Positions 35,230-46,490 of a stretch of 64,000 nt of DNA are shown in pieces. A model generated the notes under the pieces. The model searched no databases, was not told where the DNA came from, and saw only the letters and a program-made list of their open reading frames with translations. This DNA is from Culex pipiens pallens (Eukaryota > Arthropoda > Insecta > Diptera > Culicidae), in NCBI RefSeq assembly GCF_016801865.2, contig NC_068939.1, forward strand, positions 143,096,756 through 143,160,755, in the 5' to 3' direction. The first letter of the stretch is position 1; every line of letters starts with the position of its first letter. A program made the position numbers and the translations under genes.

Positions 35230-35509
35230 TGAATTGACTGGACGATTTGTATTGTAGATTTATTGAAAAGTAGATACTCTTTGTTTTATTTTACATACTT
35301 CACAATTTAGTATCAATATTATTTTTATACTTGCGATTTGAAGCACCAAATAACGCACTTTATACTCAAGCTGCATAGAACTTATGAGACACTGAAAATA
35401 TGTACTGAAAATCACAACGTTTTTAAAAGCATGTTTTAGTTTTTTATCTATTATTTAATGAGAAACTCCTTGTGTAGCATTAATTCGAATATATAGGTAC
35501 TAAAAAATA
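35230..35509. other. 3' flank of FAR cassette 2
   Basis: No canonical AATAAA lies within 150 bp after the stop; AT-rich DNA without other features. Confidence 0.5.
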
Positions 35510-35810
35510 CTCACACGGAATCGGAAGTAGTTGCCCCGAACCCTCTTTTATATACGTGAAACTTTGCCCAAAAGGGGGAATTTTAGTCCTTGATTACGAA
35601 TCGAAGGTCCATTTTTCAATATCTTGTTAAGGAGGTCCGCACCCTTTCATTTTTTAATTTTCAGAAAAATATGTGTTTTTCGAAAATGTGCATCCTGAAA
35701 TGGTGATTATCACGAAATTTGAAGTCAAAGGTTCCCGATTATGGCATTCTCAAAATCCGGAATAACGTATTATTCATCAAAAAATATATAAAAAAGGGCG
35801 ATTTTTAGAC
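35510..35810 (-). repeat. Family A repeat, inverted copy
   Basis: Reverse complement of the 3' part of 19,480-20,085: cgaaccctctt, cgtgaaactttgcccaa, ttagtccttgattacgaatc, gaaggtccatttttcaatat, ccgcaccctttcatttttt, then the tattcatcaaaaaatat block. Confidence 0.75.
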
Positions 35811-36254
35811 AATCGTGCAACTTGTGGAAAGCTCTATACAAAAGTGCACACCTCAAACTACAGCAGAAAAAAACTGTCTAAGACACACAATCCAAAGCTC
35901 TGCTTCAAATCGATGATAGCTTTTATCCCGGACACTCACCACAGTAGGCCAATTTGGATTTTTGCACCTAATTCGACGCACAGCCCAAGGCATAGCCAGA
36001 AAATATTCACACCTCAAATATGCACACATCAGAATGCAGACCCTCTCTCCAGATAAAATAATAAAACTCCGAAGTTATAAAATTTATGTAAGAAATTAAA
36101 TTAGAAGTCTTCAATTTTTGTATGATTTTATTATTTAATTTTCAAATTAACTAATTTAGAATGTTATTGAATTCTTAAATGCCGCCTGAAAATTGACATT
36201 TTTTTATGTCATATTTTAAGAGGCAGTATTTGTAAATATTGCTCGGTTTGTTCT
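35811..36254. other. Noncoding spacer
   Basis: Short frames only; nothing recognised. Confidence 0.5.
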
Positions 36255-37369
36255 AGAGGTCGTATCGAGGTGCTCCGATTTGGATGAAACTTTCAGCGTT
36301 TATTTGTCTATACATGAGATGAACTCATGCCAAATATGAGCCCTCTACGACAAAGGGAAGTGGGGTAAAACGGGCTTTGAAGTTTGAGGTCGAAAAAACA
36401 TTAAAAATCTTAAAATTGCTCGCATTTCCGTAAAACTTCATCAATTCCAACTCTCTTAGATGCATTCGAAAGGTCTTTTGAAGCCCTTCAAAATGCGCCA
36501 TAGACATCCAGGATTGGTCTGACTTTTTCTCATAGCTTTTGCAAATTACTGTTAAAAATTGATTTTTTTAAAACCTTAATATCTTTTTGCAACAGCTTCC
36601 AACACCCATACTTCCATAGGTCAAAAGATAGGTAATTTCATGCACTATAAGCCTACGGTATTAACTTTTTGGCCCATTGCAGTTTTTCTCATAGTTTTTC
36701 GATTTTTCTAGAACAAACATTTTACAACGTTAGTTTTTGCCCTGTAGGCCAAGAAGACGGCACTTATCGGTCTCAATTTTGTCATATTCGGAATCCTCGG
36801 ACAATTTCACGTAAGTTAGAAGTATTGGAGTTGAAATTTAGATTTAAAAAATAATTAAATAAAACATTTTTGAAAAAAGAAATAGATCTTCTTTACCCTA
36901 TGATCAATACGTCAAATGCTGTATCAAGTAGGCGAACACCTGTTTTACTCTTAATCCAACAAATTGTTAAAACATATTTTAATTCATTCTAAATGGTAAT
37001 TTTTCCAATCAAATTTACAACTCCAATACTTCTAACTTAGGTGAAATTGTCTGAGGATTCCGAATATGACAAAATTGAGACCGATAAGTGCCGTCTTCTT
37101 GGCCTACATTGCAAAAACTAACGTTGTAAAATGTTTGTTCTAGAAAAATCGAAAAACTATGAGAAAAACTGCGATTGGCCAAAAAGTTAATACCGTAGGC
37201 TTATAGTGCATGAAATTACCTATCTTTTGACCTATGGGAGTATGGGTGTTGGAAGCTGTTGCAAAAAGATATTAAGGTTTTAAAAAAATCAATTTTTAAC
37301 AGTAATTCGCAAAAGCTATGAGAAAAAGTCAGACCAATCCTGGATGTCTATGGCGCATTTTGAAGGGCT
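36255..37369. repeat. Family D palindromic repeat, broken by a family C insertion
   Basis: 36,482-36,845 is the reverse complement of 36,985-37,369 (agcccttcaaaatgcgccat ... caatttcacgtaagttagaa) around a roughly 140-bp centre. The left arm continues outward to 36,255 (gtgctccgatttggatgaaa). The matching outer part of the right arm is absent because family C copy 2 begins at 37,370, right after gaagggct. Confidence 0.85.
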
Positions 37370-39298
37370 GAGCAATTCTCTGAGATTTCGGTCATTCGAT
37401 TTTTTCTGTATTTTTTAATCCGGCTGAAACTTTTTTGGTGCCTTCGGTATGCCCAAAGAAGCCATTTTGCATCATTAGTTTGTCCATATAATTTTCCATA
37501 CAAATTTGGCAGCTGTCCATACAAAAATGATATGTGAAAATTCAAAAATCTGTATCTTTTGAAGGAATTTTTTGATCGATTTGGTGTCTTCGGCAAAGTT
37601 GTAGGTATGGATATGGACTACACTGAAAAAAAATGGTACACGGTAAAAAAAATTTGGTGATTTTTTATTTAACTTTTTGTCACTAAAACTTGATTTGCAA
37701 AAAAACACTATTTTTAATTTTTTTTATTTTTTGATATGTTTTAGAGGACATAAAATGCCAACTTTTCAGAAATTTCCAGAATGGGCAAAAAATCTTTGAC
37801 CGAGTTATGATTTTTTGAATCAATACAGATTTTTTCAAAAAAACGAAATATTGGTCGCAAAAATTTTTCAACTTCATTTTTCGATGTAAAATCGAATTTG
37901 CAATCAAAAAATACTTTAGTGATTTTTTGATAAAGTGCACCGTTTTCAAGTTATAACCAATTTTAGGTAACTTTTTTGAAAATAATCGCAGTTTTTCATT
38001 TTTTAAAATTAGTGCCCATGTTTGCCCATCTTTGAAAAAAATATTTTTGAAAAGCTGAAAAAATTCTCTATATTTTGCTTTATCGAACTTTGTCGATACG
38101 ACCCATAGTTGCTGAGATATTGCCATGCAAAGGTTAAAAAACAGGAAAATTGATGTTTTCTAAGTCTCACCCAAATAACCCACCATTTTCTAATGTCGAT
38201 ATCTCAGCAACTATAGGTCCGATTTACAATGTTAAAACATAAAACATTCGTGAAATTTTCCGATCTTTTCGAAAAAAATATTTTCAAAAATTTAAAATCA
38301 AGACTAACATTTCAAATGGGCGTAATATTGAATGTTTAGCCCGTTTGAAATGTTAGTCTTGATTTTAAATTTTTGAAAATATTTTTTTCGAAAAGATCGG
38401 AAAATTTCACGAATGTTTCATGTTTTAACATTGTAAATCGGACCTATAGTTGCTGAGATATCGACATTAGAAAATGGTGGGTTATTTGGGTGAGACTTAG
38501 AAAACATCAATTTTCCTGTTTTTTAACCTTTGCATGGCAATATCTCAGCAACTATGGGTCGTATCGACAAAGTTCGATAAAGCAAAATATAGAGAATTTT
38601 TTCAGCTTTTCAAAAATATTTTTTTCAAAGATGGGCAAACATGGGCACTAATTTTAAAAAATGAAAAACTGCGATTATTTTCAAAAAAGTTACCTAAAAT
38701 TGGTTATAACTTGAAAACGGTGCACTTTATCAAAAAATCACTAAAGTACTTTTTGATTGCAAATTCGATTTTACATCGAAAAATGAAGTTGAAAAATTTT
38801 TGCGACCAATATTTCGATTTTTTGAAAAAATCTGTATTGATTCAAAAAATCATAACTCAGTCAAAGATTTTTTGCCCATTCTGGAAATTTCTGAAAAGTT
38901 GGCATTTTATGTCCTTTAAAACATATCAAAAAATAAAAAAAAATAAAAATAGTGTTTTTTTGCAAATCAAGTTTTAGTGACAAAAAGTTAAATAAAAAAT
39001 CACCAAATTTTTTTTACCGTGTATCATTTTTTTTCAGTGTAGTCCATATCCATACCTACAACTTTGCCGAAGACACCAAATCGATCAAAAAATTCTTTCA
39101 AAAGATACAGATTTTTGAATTTTCACATATCATTTTTGTATGGACAGCTGCCAAATTTGTATGGAAAATTATATGGACAAACTAATGATGCAAAATGGCT
39201 TCTTTGGGCATACCAAAGGCACCAAAAAAGTTTCAGCTGGATAAAAAAATACAAAATTAAAATTAAAGAAAAAAGACCGATTCCGTAGAGAACTGCTC
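37370..39298. mobile_element. Family C near-perfect palindrome, copy 2 (1,929 bp)
   Basis: The arms 37,370-38,320 and 38,340-39,298 are inverted copies separated by 19 nt. Ends are GAGCAATTCTCTGAGATTTC and, reverse-complemented, GAGCAGTTCTCTACGGAATC. Open frames of 147 codons read inward-to-outward in each arm differ by only four residues, so the arms are about 98-99% identical. It is flanked on the left by family D and on the right by a partial third copy. No transposase motif is present; the mirrored frames are Lys/Phe-rich by AT composition and are not called as genes. Confidence 0.9.
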
Positions 39299-40210
39299 AT
39301 ATGTGAAAATTCAAAAATCTGTATCTTTTGAAGGAATTTTTTGATCGATTTGGTGTCTTCGGCAAAGTTGTAGGTATGGATATTGACTTCACTGAAAAAA
39401 GGTGATACAAGGTGAAAATTTTTTTGGTGATTTTTAATTTCACTTTTTGTCACTAAAACTTGATTTGCAAAAAAACACAATTTTTAATTTTTTTTATTTT
39501 TTTATATGTTTTAGAGGACATCAAATGCCAACTTTTCAGAAATTTCCAGAATGGGCAAAAAATCTTTGACCGAGTTAAGATTTTTTGAATCAATACATTT
39601 TTTTCAAAAAGTCGAAATATTGGTCGCCAAAATTTTTCATTTCATTTTTCGATGTAAAATTGAATTTGCAATAAAAAAGTACTTTAGTGAAATTTTGTTA
39701 AAGTGCACTGTTTTCAAGTTATAGCCATTTTTTGGTAACTTTTTTCAAAATAGTCGCAGTTATTGATTTTTTTTAAATAGTGTCCATGTTTGCCCACTTT
39801 TGAAAAAAATATTTTTGAAATGCTGAGAAAATTTTCTTTATTTTTCTTTTTCGGACTTTGCTGATACGACCCTTAGTTGCTGAGATATTGCCATCCAAAG
39901 GGTTAAAAATAAGAAAATTGATGTTTTATAAGTTTCACCCAAACAACCCACCATTTTCTAATGTCGATATCTCAGCAACTAATGGTCCAATTAACAATGT
40001 TAAAATATGAAACATTCGTGAAATTTTCCGATCTTTTCGAATTTTTTTTTCACAAATTTTAAATCAAGACTAACATTTCAAAAAGAGCAAACATTCAATA
40101 TTACGCCCCTTTGATATGTTAGTCTCGATTTAAAATTTTTGAAAATATTTTTTTCGAAAAGATCGGAAAATTTTACGACTGTTTCATATTTTAACATTGT
40201 AAATCGGCTT
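39299..40210. repeat. Family C, partial copy 3
   Basis: Begins at atgtgaaaattcaaaaatct and follows the left arm of copy 2 with more divergence, passes a centre (catttcaaaaagagcaaac...) at about 40,070-40,125 and stops about 85 bp into the right arm (tgttttaacattgtaaatcg-like). Confidence 0.8.
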
Positions 40211-40847
40211 AAAAGTAAACAAATATTCCTGAATCGGTTAGGCGAAGTCCCATAAAAACCTTCCGATGATCAAACTTCGGATAATGGAGGCTTTGGTTTA
40301 TGGACTGAGTGTTTTTTTGATGTTTTATTTTTTCGAATATCTGCTTTAAAAACTGTTTAAATTTGATTTTTTTCAAGTTTCAGAGCTGTGAAATTTTTGA
40401 AATTTGGGTCTTTTGAATTTAAGATTTTTTGCATTTTCCGAGTTTAGAATTTTACTATTTTTCATTTTATTCATGATTTTTAAAATTTCTCAACTTTAAA
40501 ATTGAAATAAAAAATGTCTGGATTTCAGATTTAATAAATTCCTGTTTCAAAATTTCAAATGTTATTGAATTTGAATGTTTCTGCCAGACAATTTAATGAT
40601 AATTGTCCGGCTTTTCCCTCTGGTTCACTTCATATTGAGCTAACAACAATATTCAACGCTTGAGAAAAATCGTGACTTTTTTCTTGGGCATTTTTTTCTA
40701 TGGATTTTTTTTGTTTCTTTCGAGCTCCGTATCAGTCTATAAACATAAGGGGTTTGCTTGTAAACGTTAAAAACTATTGCGATTCTTGAAGAAAAGTTTT
40801 GCTGCAGCAATCAAAGTTGTAAGAAAAACTCCTGTTTTAACGTTTGT
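40211..40847. other. Noncoding stretch
   Basis: 40,218-40,311 (gaagtcccataaaaacct, acttcggataatggaggc) resembles the pogo-like end at 15,115-15,180. The rest is AT-rich 3' flank of the heme oxygenase gene. Confidence 0.5.
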
Positions 40848-40853
40848 TTTATT
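40848..40853 (-). terminator. Poly(A) signal of heme oxygenase (minus strand AATAAA)
   Basis: TTTATT on the plus strand, 106 bp beyond the heme oxygenase stop. Confidence 0.5.
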
Positions 40854-40958
40854 TTTAATTTTAATATCAAATGTAATTTTTACTAAAGTCTATTTTTTCC
40901 TATACAAATGTATTCCACATCACACAATCTAATTCAGTTCCAAGTCAGAATTTTCCTC

Positions 40959-41751
40959 TCAGAATATCAGATATTTCACAGCAAAATAAATCACCACCAA
41001 CAGCACAATATAAATCAATGTCTTCACGTTGGCTCGATTAACTCCTTGCACCGTCCGAATGATTCCATTGTTGAGCTCGAAAACCCTCCTACTTTCCTCC
41101 ATCATTTGCTGCCTCGTTTCCTCGTCCAGGCCTTCTCCAAATTTATCAATGCTGGAACGCATCTTTTGCTTCAACTCAAAGATGCTGCTCCCCTCAAAGG
41201 ACGTCAACGCCGCACCCCGATTCGGCTCCCCAGCAGTGGCAAATGGGTTAAACTTGCGGGTAATGTTTCGTCGTTTTTGCAGAATTTGTCCTCCGGAGAG
41301 CAGGCCCATGTACAGGTGGTAAACGTACGCAACCAGCAGGTTTGGACTCTCGCGCTCGATCTGTTCCAAATGCTTAAGGTAATCACAGACTTCCTTCCTT
41401 GGCTGGTTTTTGGCCTTCCAATCAGCGCCCAGGTAGAAGGCCAGATCTTGCTCAAACTGCACCGTTCGGTGGAATTCTTCCGGCAGGAAGTCGTGCGCCA
41501 CATGCTGCTCGAGAAATTTGAAAATTTCGTAGAATACCAGCAGCCCTTCCGCCCAAACCGCGCTATCGTACAAAGCTAAGACAAAGAACGCGCGTTAAGA
41601 TTAAGCTCATTCAACAAAAGTACCACTTCTTACCGAAGGCCAATTTCGCATTCACCAAGCCATCGCTCACGTTGTGAATCTCGCGCGTAGCCACACGCAT
41701 CGCCTTTGTGAAGGAAACCGTTTTCTCGGTGGTGGTAGTAGTGGCGGCCAT
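40959..41751 (-). CDS. Ho: Heme oxygenase, two exons
   Basis: Oxidatively opens heme to biliverdin, CO and iron, at the ER with P450 reductase (family knowledge). Exon 1 is 41,751-41,634 and exon 2 is 41,575-40,959, joined by a 58-bp GT-AG intron, giving 244 aa. The start MAATTTTTEKTVSFTKAMR is followed by ATREIHNVSDGLVNAKL, which carries the proximal heme His (H26). GVW-type helix AVWAEGLLVFYEIFKFLEQH lies at 45-64 and the signature YHLYMGLLSGGQIL at 125-138. A C-terminal membrane tail (TLIYIVLLVVIYFAVKYLIF) ends the protein. Odd point: the Asp of the vertebrate GDLSGGQ motif (Asp140 in human HO-1) is Leu131 here. The gene is convergent with the upstream FAR cassette 2. Confidence 0.93.
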
Positions 41752-42442
41752 TGTGAACAACAATTTTAAAAACAATAGCGTACAACCGGTCCCGTTAGTT
41801 TACTCTCGCAGAAATCAAAACAATGATCAGCTGAGTGAGAATAATGAATGAAGTGCGCACTTATTGTGGAGTGCGAATGAAACCAACACCATGGTTGGAC
41901 AGTGCGAATGGAACAAACTGGAACAGAGAAACGTCAGTTGGGGCAGTGTTGCCTTTTTGGATGCAAAAACTGAAAAGTCTGTATATTAAAGTTTTTCTTC
42001 GAATTTTCTTTTTTTTTGCGTTTTCAAGCAAGATTTTTATAAATATTTTCATGGACTACGAATAAGGTAATTTATTTTTTCTACGCTACATGTTAGCCTT
42101 TTAAAAAAATGTAGGATATTTGCTTCGAGCCGCTTGCGCTACATAGTAACTCAGAGAGGGCCGAGGGGCGTGACATTGGCCTTAATGGATTAATTTTCGC
42201 ATTTAATATATTAAGGAATTAAATTCCTCGCGTCATTTGATATTTGACAGTACCACACCTGCTTTGAAAACATTGATTTGCCTCGTGTCGCGTTCGCTCG
42301 CACAACTGTCAAGTGTTTGTGTTTTGATTCAGTTTTGGGAAATAAAAGCTGCGCTGATTTTTTACGAAAAACATGCATTTGGATTTGAGGTCGATGCCAT
42401 AATTCTTAGGCCTCTACACGCATCTTCCAGTGGCTCGGCGCT
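41752..42442. promoter_or_regulatory. Intergenic region between heme oxygenase and the Patr-1-like copy
   Basis: Holds the heme oxygenase promoter on the minus strand; no TATA box or perfect initiator was found. Towards the right, aactgtcaagtgtttgtgtt and ttgattcagttttggg (an initiator-like TCAGTT) may be the inherited 5' region of the Patr-1-like copy. Confidence 0.35.
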
Positions 42443-43190
42443 ATGCCGAATCATTTGGAGTACGACGCGTTGAACGACTGGGAGGATTGTTCCTACGAGG
42501 ATTTGGTCCGGTTGGAGGAGAGTCAGGCGAGGTTGCAGCTGAATCTGATCGTGTGGATGATGCCGAGCATGGTGGAAAAGCCGGGCCGCAGCATCCGGCG
42601 ATACAGCAACAGCTCCATCAGACGATAGGTGGGGTGCCAATAAGGAGAAAATTTTTGTACGATGGGAGAGTTTTGATTAATTTTATGTTTGTTTTAGATA
42701 ATTCGAGCTGAATATGAACAAACAGAAGGCGCAGCATTTGATGCCTCCGCCACCGGAGGTTTCCCAACAGTTGCCGTCAACTTTGCTTTACCGTTGAACA
42801 CGGTTCCCTTGTTGCCGATCCAGGCGAACGTTCCGTCTCCAATTCCAATGAATGTGCTGCCGCCGAACCTACACGAATTCTGACCAGCGACTGGTTCAGG
42901 AGGTTCAGCAAAATCATCCGGTGCTGAATTAGCACCATTATCATCAACGGCAGCAGCAGGGTCATAATCGCAATCATCAGCTGCACAAAAACCGCTAAAT
43001 TGCCAACAGAACCAGCAGGAGATTCAGCACCATCGTGGCAAGCTGAATCGCTCCGGGGAGTACGACGCGAACGCGAATCTGATGAGCGAACGGGACAAGC
43101 AGATGCTGGGGATTCAGCTTAGGCACACCTTACTTCACACAAAGATTTTTTTTTGCGAAGAAACTTCTGTTGAAAGTGAATTAAGTTTTC
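42443..43190 (+). pseudogene. Patr-1 (PAT1 homologue) pseudogene
   Basis: Opens with MPNHLEYDALNDWEDCSYED and LVRLEES, like the N-terminal EEYDALND...GDWED...LVRL region of insect PAT1 decapping activators. After an intron-like stretch (acceptor TTTGTTTTAG at about 42,697) comes IIRAEYEQTEGAAFDASA, and a Pro/Gln-rich part with stops and frame changes. It ends with KLNRSGEYDANANLMSERDK plus LGIQL, like the PAT1 core (EYA.LMS.RDKQW.LGIQL). A shifted frame then gives GTPYF. Stops at 42,626-42,628 and later, frameshifts and loss of the catalytic-core length show it is dead. Retained intron-like sequence argues for DNA duplication rather than retroposition. The family assignment rests on remembered motifs. 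Confidence 0.6.
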
Positions 43191-43261
43191 CGTATGTGAT
43201 AAATAAATACAAGTTATTCTAGACTTTAGTTTATATTTCAAAGCATTTTTTTACAATTTTA

Positions 43262-43660
43262 TAATTAGCACTCCATCATACGATCAACCTCGTCTAGCAC
43301 GAGGAAGTGAATGTTGTCCAGGTTGCAACCACGGTTCAACTCGCGCATCTGGTCGGAGTTGGAACAGTTCACTTCCCAGCCGCTCAAAGCTGCACAAAAT
43401 CAATGTCTGTCCCACTTCCACTGCAGGCATTCCAGAGTCCACCAATTCGCATCGGCCTCTTTAACCATCGTCGCCTCCACCCTCGTTGGCCGGGGGCTTC
43501 TGCCAGATGTCGATCTCCGGCTGACGAATATCACGAAAATCTCTTGAACCGCCCGAGACCAGCGACCAGTCACCGCCGCTGCCTTCACGGTCAGAGTTGT
43601 GCCTTCGCTCCGGAATGTTCACCGGAGTGATCTCCGTCACGATCGTAGCCTCTACGTCTG
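43262..43660 (-). pseudogene. DDX3/Belle-like DEAD-box helicase pseudogene
   Basis: Reading minus: NSDREGSGGDW, then SFERLGSELF (compare RNERLE.ELFG in Belle/DDX3), then QMRELNRGC fused directly to NLDNIHFLVLDEVDRMMEC. In the live family QMREL.RGC is followed by LLVATPGRL and about 10 residues before GLENIRFLVLDEADRMLD, so the Ia/Ib-region linker is deleted and the DEAD box reads DEVD. Frameshifts separate these blocks. Its upstream end is cut by the hAT element at 43,663. It converges with the Patr-1-like copy. Confidence 0.55.
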
Positions 43661-43662
43661 AT

Positions 43663-44873
43663 CAAGGGGCTGGAAACTCTTAGAACTTAACCTAAGTATA
43701 TTAATAAGTATACTTAAATAATGTTAGTATACTTACGCTCTTCCACCCTAACATGAATCATCTTGTAAAAAAACGTCGGGGTGACGTCTAGAAATGTCAC
43801 AACTTTTTTTTTGTTTATTTTGGTTTCTGCCAAACCTAACCATCAAATCGACGGAACCGGCAAGTTGAGAAATAGTTCCTCCAGGGCTTGAGAATCATTC
43901 TGGAATAAATTAATCGAAAATCCCCTCTTATTCTTCAGGGCAGCGCCAAACTTACATCCGGTTTCAAAGCTCTCCCGGAGTGGTGACTTTCGTTGGCTTG
44001 GAGGGGGCTTTTGGCGATTACACTTTGATATTTTTCAATGATATTATCGCAGATTATGCGCGGATACGGGGACTGTGCGGACCCGTTGCGGGAATGAGTT
44101 TGGTGGAGAAGATTGCGCCAGTTGCACGGAATTATGCATGAAGCGATTGATCACTCAATGGACCGGCAGGCCAGTTCGGTGCTGCTGAGAGGAGAGCTTA
44201 GAGTACATTATAAGGAGGAATCCGTCGTGGGTTACTGAAGTGGGGGACCTTACTTTTGGGACAAAGTATTTGTAAAAAAGATGAAGGATCTTTACGCGAC
44301 CGTTTTTTGGAGCTGGGAGGTTTGGGATCAAGTTTTTGATCGTATTTGGACGAGTCGGATGAGGTTTCTGCCAAATAGAAGAAACGACAGAACCGGCGGG
44401 TAGTGCCAAATTTCTTCAAGGGTTTTGGAAACATTCTAGAATAAATTCTCGATTAACTTGACCCGGAACCCGCGAGGCAAAAAGCTGCTGCGATTTAGTA
44501 CCTATAGGTCACAGGCCGAGGAATTACCCTTTTCGGACTTTAAAAAAAGGGGATATGCTGTCTGGCTACAGCTGGGTGATCGAATGGTGGTTCTATCATG
44601 TGAACCATGTCGTTTTTATTCAATTTTCAGCTTTAAATGTATGATAAACTAAACTAAAAAACTGCCACCTCATGAAAATTTTAATGCTCAGCCTCGTGCT
44701 CAACGTAAACATAAACACAGGCAAGCAAACGAACGAACCGAACTGTCAAAGCCAAGAAGCGTAAAGTTAAGGTGGTCTCGTGATTCGAATTTCGTTAGTA
44801 TATTAACAAGTATATTAAAATAACGTAAGTATACTTAAATTGACTAATTATACTTGGAGTTTCCTGCCCCTTG
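43663..44873. mobile_element. hAT-type element with perfect 8-bp target duplication (1,211 bp)
   Basis: CGTCTGAT occurs immediately outside both ends (43,655-43,662 and 44,874-44,881). Terminal inverted repeats are CAAGGGGCTGGAAACTC (left) and the reverse complement of the right end, CAAGGGGCAGGAAACTCC. Subterminal AGTATACTTA-type repeats lie inside both ends (43,700-43,738 and 44,797-44,855). No transposase is readable. Inside, a frame from a possible splice acceptor (TTATTCTTCAG, 43,929-43,939) runs 66 codons to TGA at 44,141 (VVTFVGLEGAFGDYTLIFFN, RGLCGPVAGMSLVEKIAPVA). It is more GC-rich than its surroundings and possibly a captured host fragment; I cannot identify it. Confidence 0.85.
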
Positions 44874-44892
44874 CGTCTGATGGTCTGAACCA

Positions 44893-44918
44893 TTAGCGGG
44901 AGAATGCATTCTCCCGTT
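44893..44918. repeat. Short perfect palindrome
   Basis: CGGGAGAATGCATTCTCCCG is a 20-bp perfect palindrome in the right flank of the hAT element, with TAG/TTAG near-symmetric flanks. Confidence 0.7.
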
Positions 44919-45774
44919 AGACCGACTTTTCGGCGACACAAATTTTACACCAAGCACAAAAACAACAATCATGCGCAATGTCAAACGTCGTCGGTCGAAC
45001 TGTCAAATCAATGTGATGTAAAAAGAGGTGTGATGTGAGGTGGGTGGTGATGTTTTGATCGTAAACAATCGTTAATTTGTTAATTTCGGCAGTTAATTAA
45101 TTAAATAATTTATTTTTTTACTATTGTCGGAGAGGGCATTGCAATAATAAAAATAGCTTGAAATCAAGCTTGAAATGCAGGTTGATGTAGTGAAAGAACA
45201 ACTTTTACTTATTAAATAGCTAGAAACAATTCCCTGAAAATACTAAGGACAGATGAAAAGTTGTCTTTTGGATTGTATTGACAAAATTCCAACAATGTGT
45301 TCAAATATTTTCCTTTTGAAGCTCAATTATTTGAGATTAATTAAATGATATTGATGACAAAAGACTTGTCACAAAATCGCAGACTAGCGATAACATTTAA
45401 CCAAAACAGCCAAAACACCATTCGCCCTAAAAATTTAAAATTATTTGAGCTTCATTACTCATTTCTTTTTATAGGATTGTCAGAGCATCATTTTTTTGGG
45501 AATCCAAATAAACTAATTGGAACAACAAAGAAAAAAAAAATCAATTCCCGTAATCGTAAAATGTGTGCATGAATGTGATAACCACGAAGGAATTTATTTA
45601 TGAGTATGGTGCATTTGAACTTTAAACGTGAATATATTTCTTCTTGGTTCACATATTCATAAACTTAATTCACGATTTCGGGAATTGTTTTTTCCGTGAA
45701 CTGGGCAAATGGATCGCTACTTTAACATACCTGCCAAAAATGGTATAAATTGTGATCAGACTACAAGTCGAATT
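44919..45774. other. Noncoding stretch
   Basis: AT-rich, with no gene or repeat end recognised; the longest frame (45,345-45,572) is not protein-like. Confidence 0.55.
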
Positions 45775-46490
45775 GAGTCTTAAAATTAAGATTTAAATGC
45801 TCATAACTTTTGATAGGGTTATCAGATCTTCAATGTTTTAAGCTTATTTGAAAGGTCTTTCAATGGAGCACCGGATTTGAGTGATAGAAATGACAGTTCT
45901 CCCATAAGGAATACATTGTAGAAAAAAGCAAAAAGTGCTCGAATTGAAGTGCTCCATTATCTAACTAACGATGTATCGCATATTGCATCCGGACATAATT
46001 TTCATCAAAATATCCGAGATCCGGCCACTAATAAGTGTATAAATAACACTTAAGTGCTCATAACTTTTGATTGAATCATCAGATCTTTGATGTTTTAGTC
46101 TTTTTTGAAAGGTTCTTTCAATTATCTAACTAACGATGGGTCGCATGATGGACCCGGACATCATTTTTATCGAAATATCTGTGATTCGGCCTCTAAAAAG
46201 TTTATAAATAACACTTATGTGCAAGTAAGTTAAGCTAGGGTTATTAGATCTTCGATGTTTTAGGCTCATTGGAAAGGTCTTTAAAATAGCTTCCTAAAAA
46301 TATATAACAAGATGGGTTTCCTTACACAAATCACCCTTTTTACAATCTTCTGAACTATAGCCAAAATAGTTTTTTAGCGTAACTTTTGAAGTACTTTTCT
46401 AATCTTCATAACATTAACTAGGGTCTTATGGGACCCCAAGACGGAACAAATGAGGCCAAAACGGTCCAAATCGGTTCCTCCTTCTACACC
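45775..46490 (-). repeat. Family E repeat, inverted copy
   Basis: Three tandem degenerate units (gctcataacttttgataggg, ttatcagatcttcaatgttt, gaaaggtctttca, taactaacgatg, ccggacat...) in opposite orientation to 55,930-56,345. They are followed by the reverse complement of the 51,260-51,420 block (atgggaccccaagacgga, ccaaatcggt). The open frame at 46,428-46,652 begins inside this repeat. Confidence 0.75.

Noticed and set aside
37683..38977. Mirrored 147-codon frames in both arms of the family C palindrome
   Set aside because: AT-driven Lys/Phe/Ile composition, no motif, and absent or broken in copies 1 and 3; a by-product of the inverted repeat.
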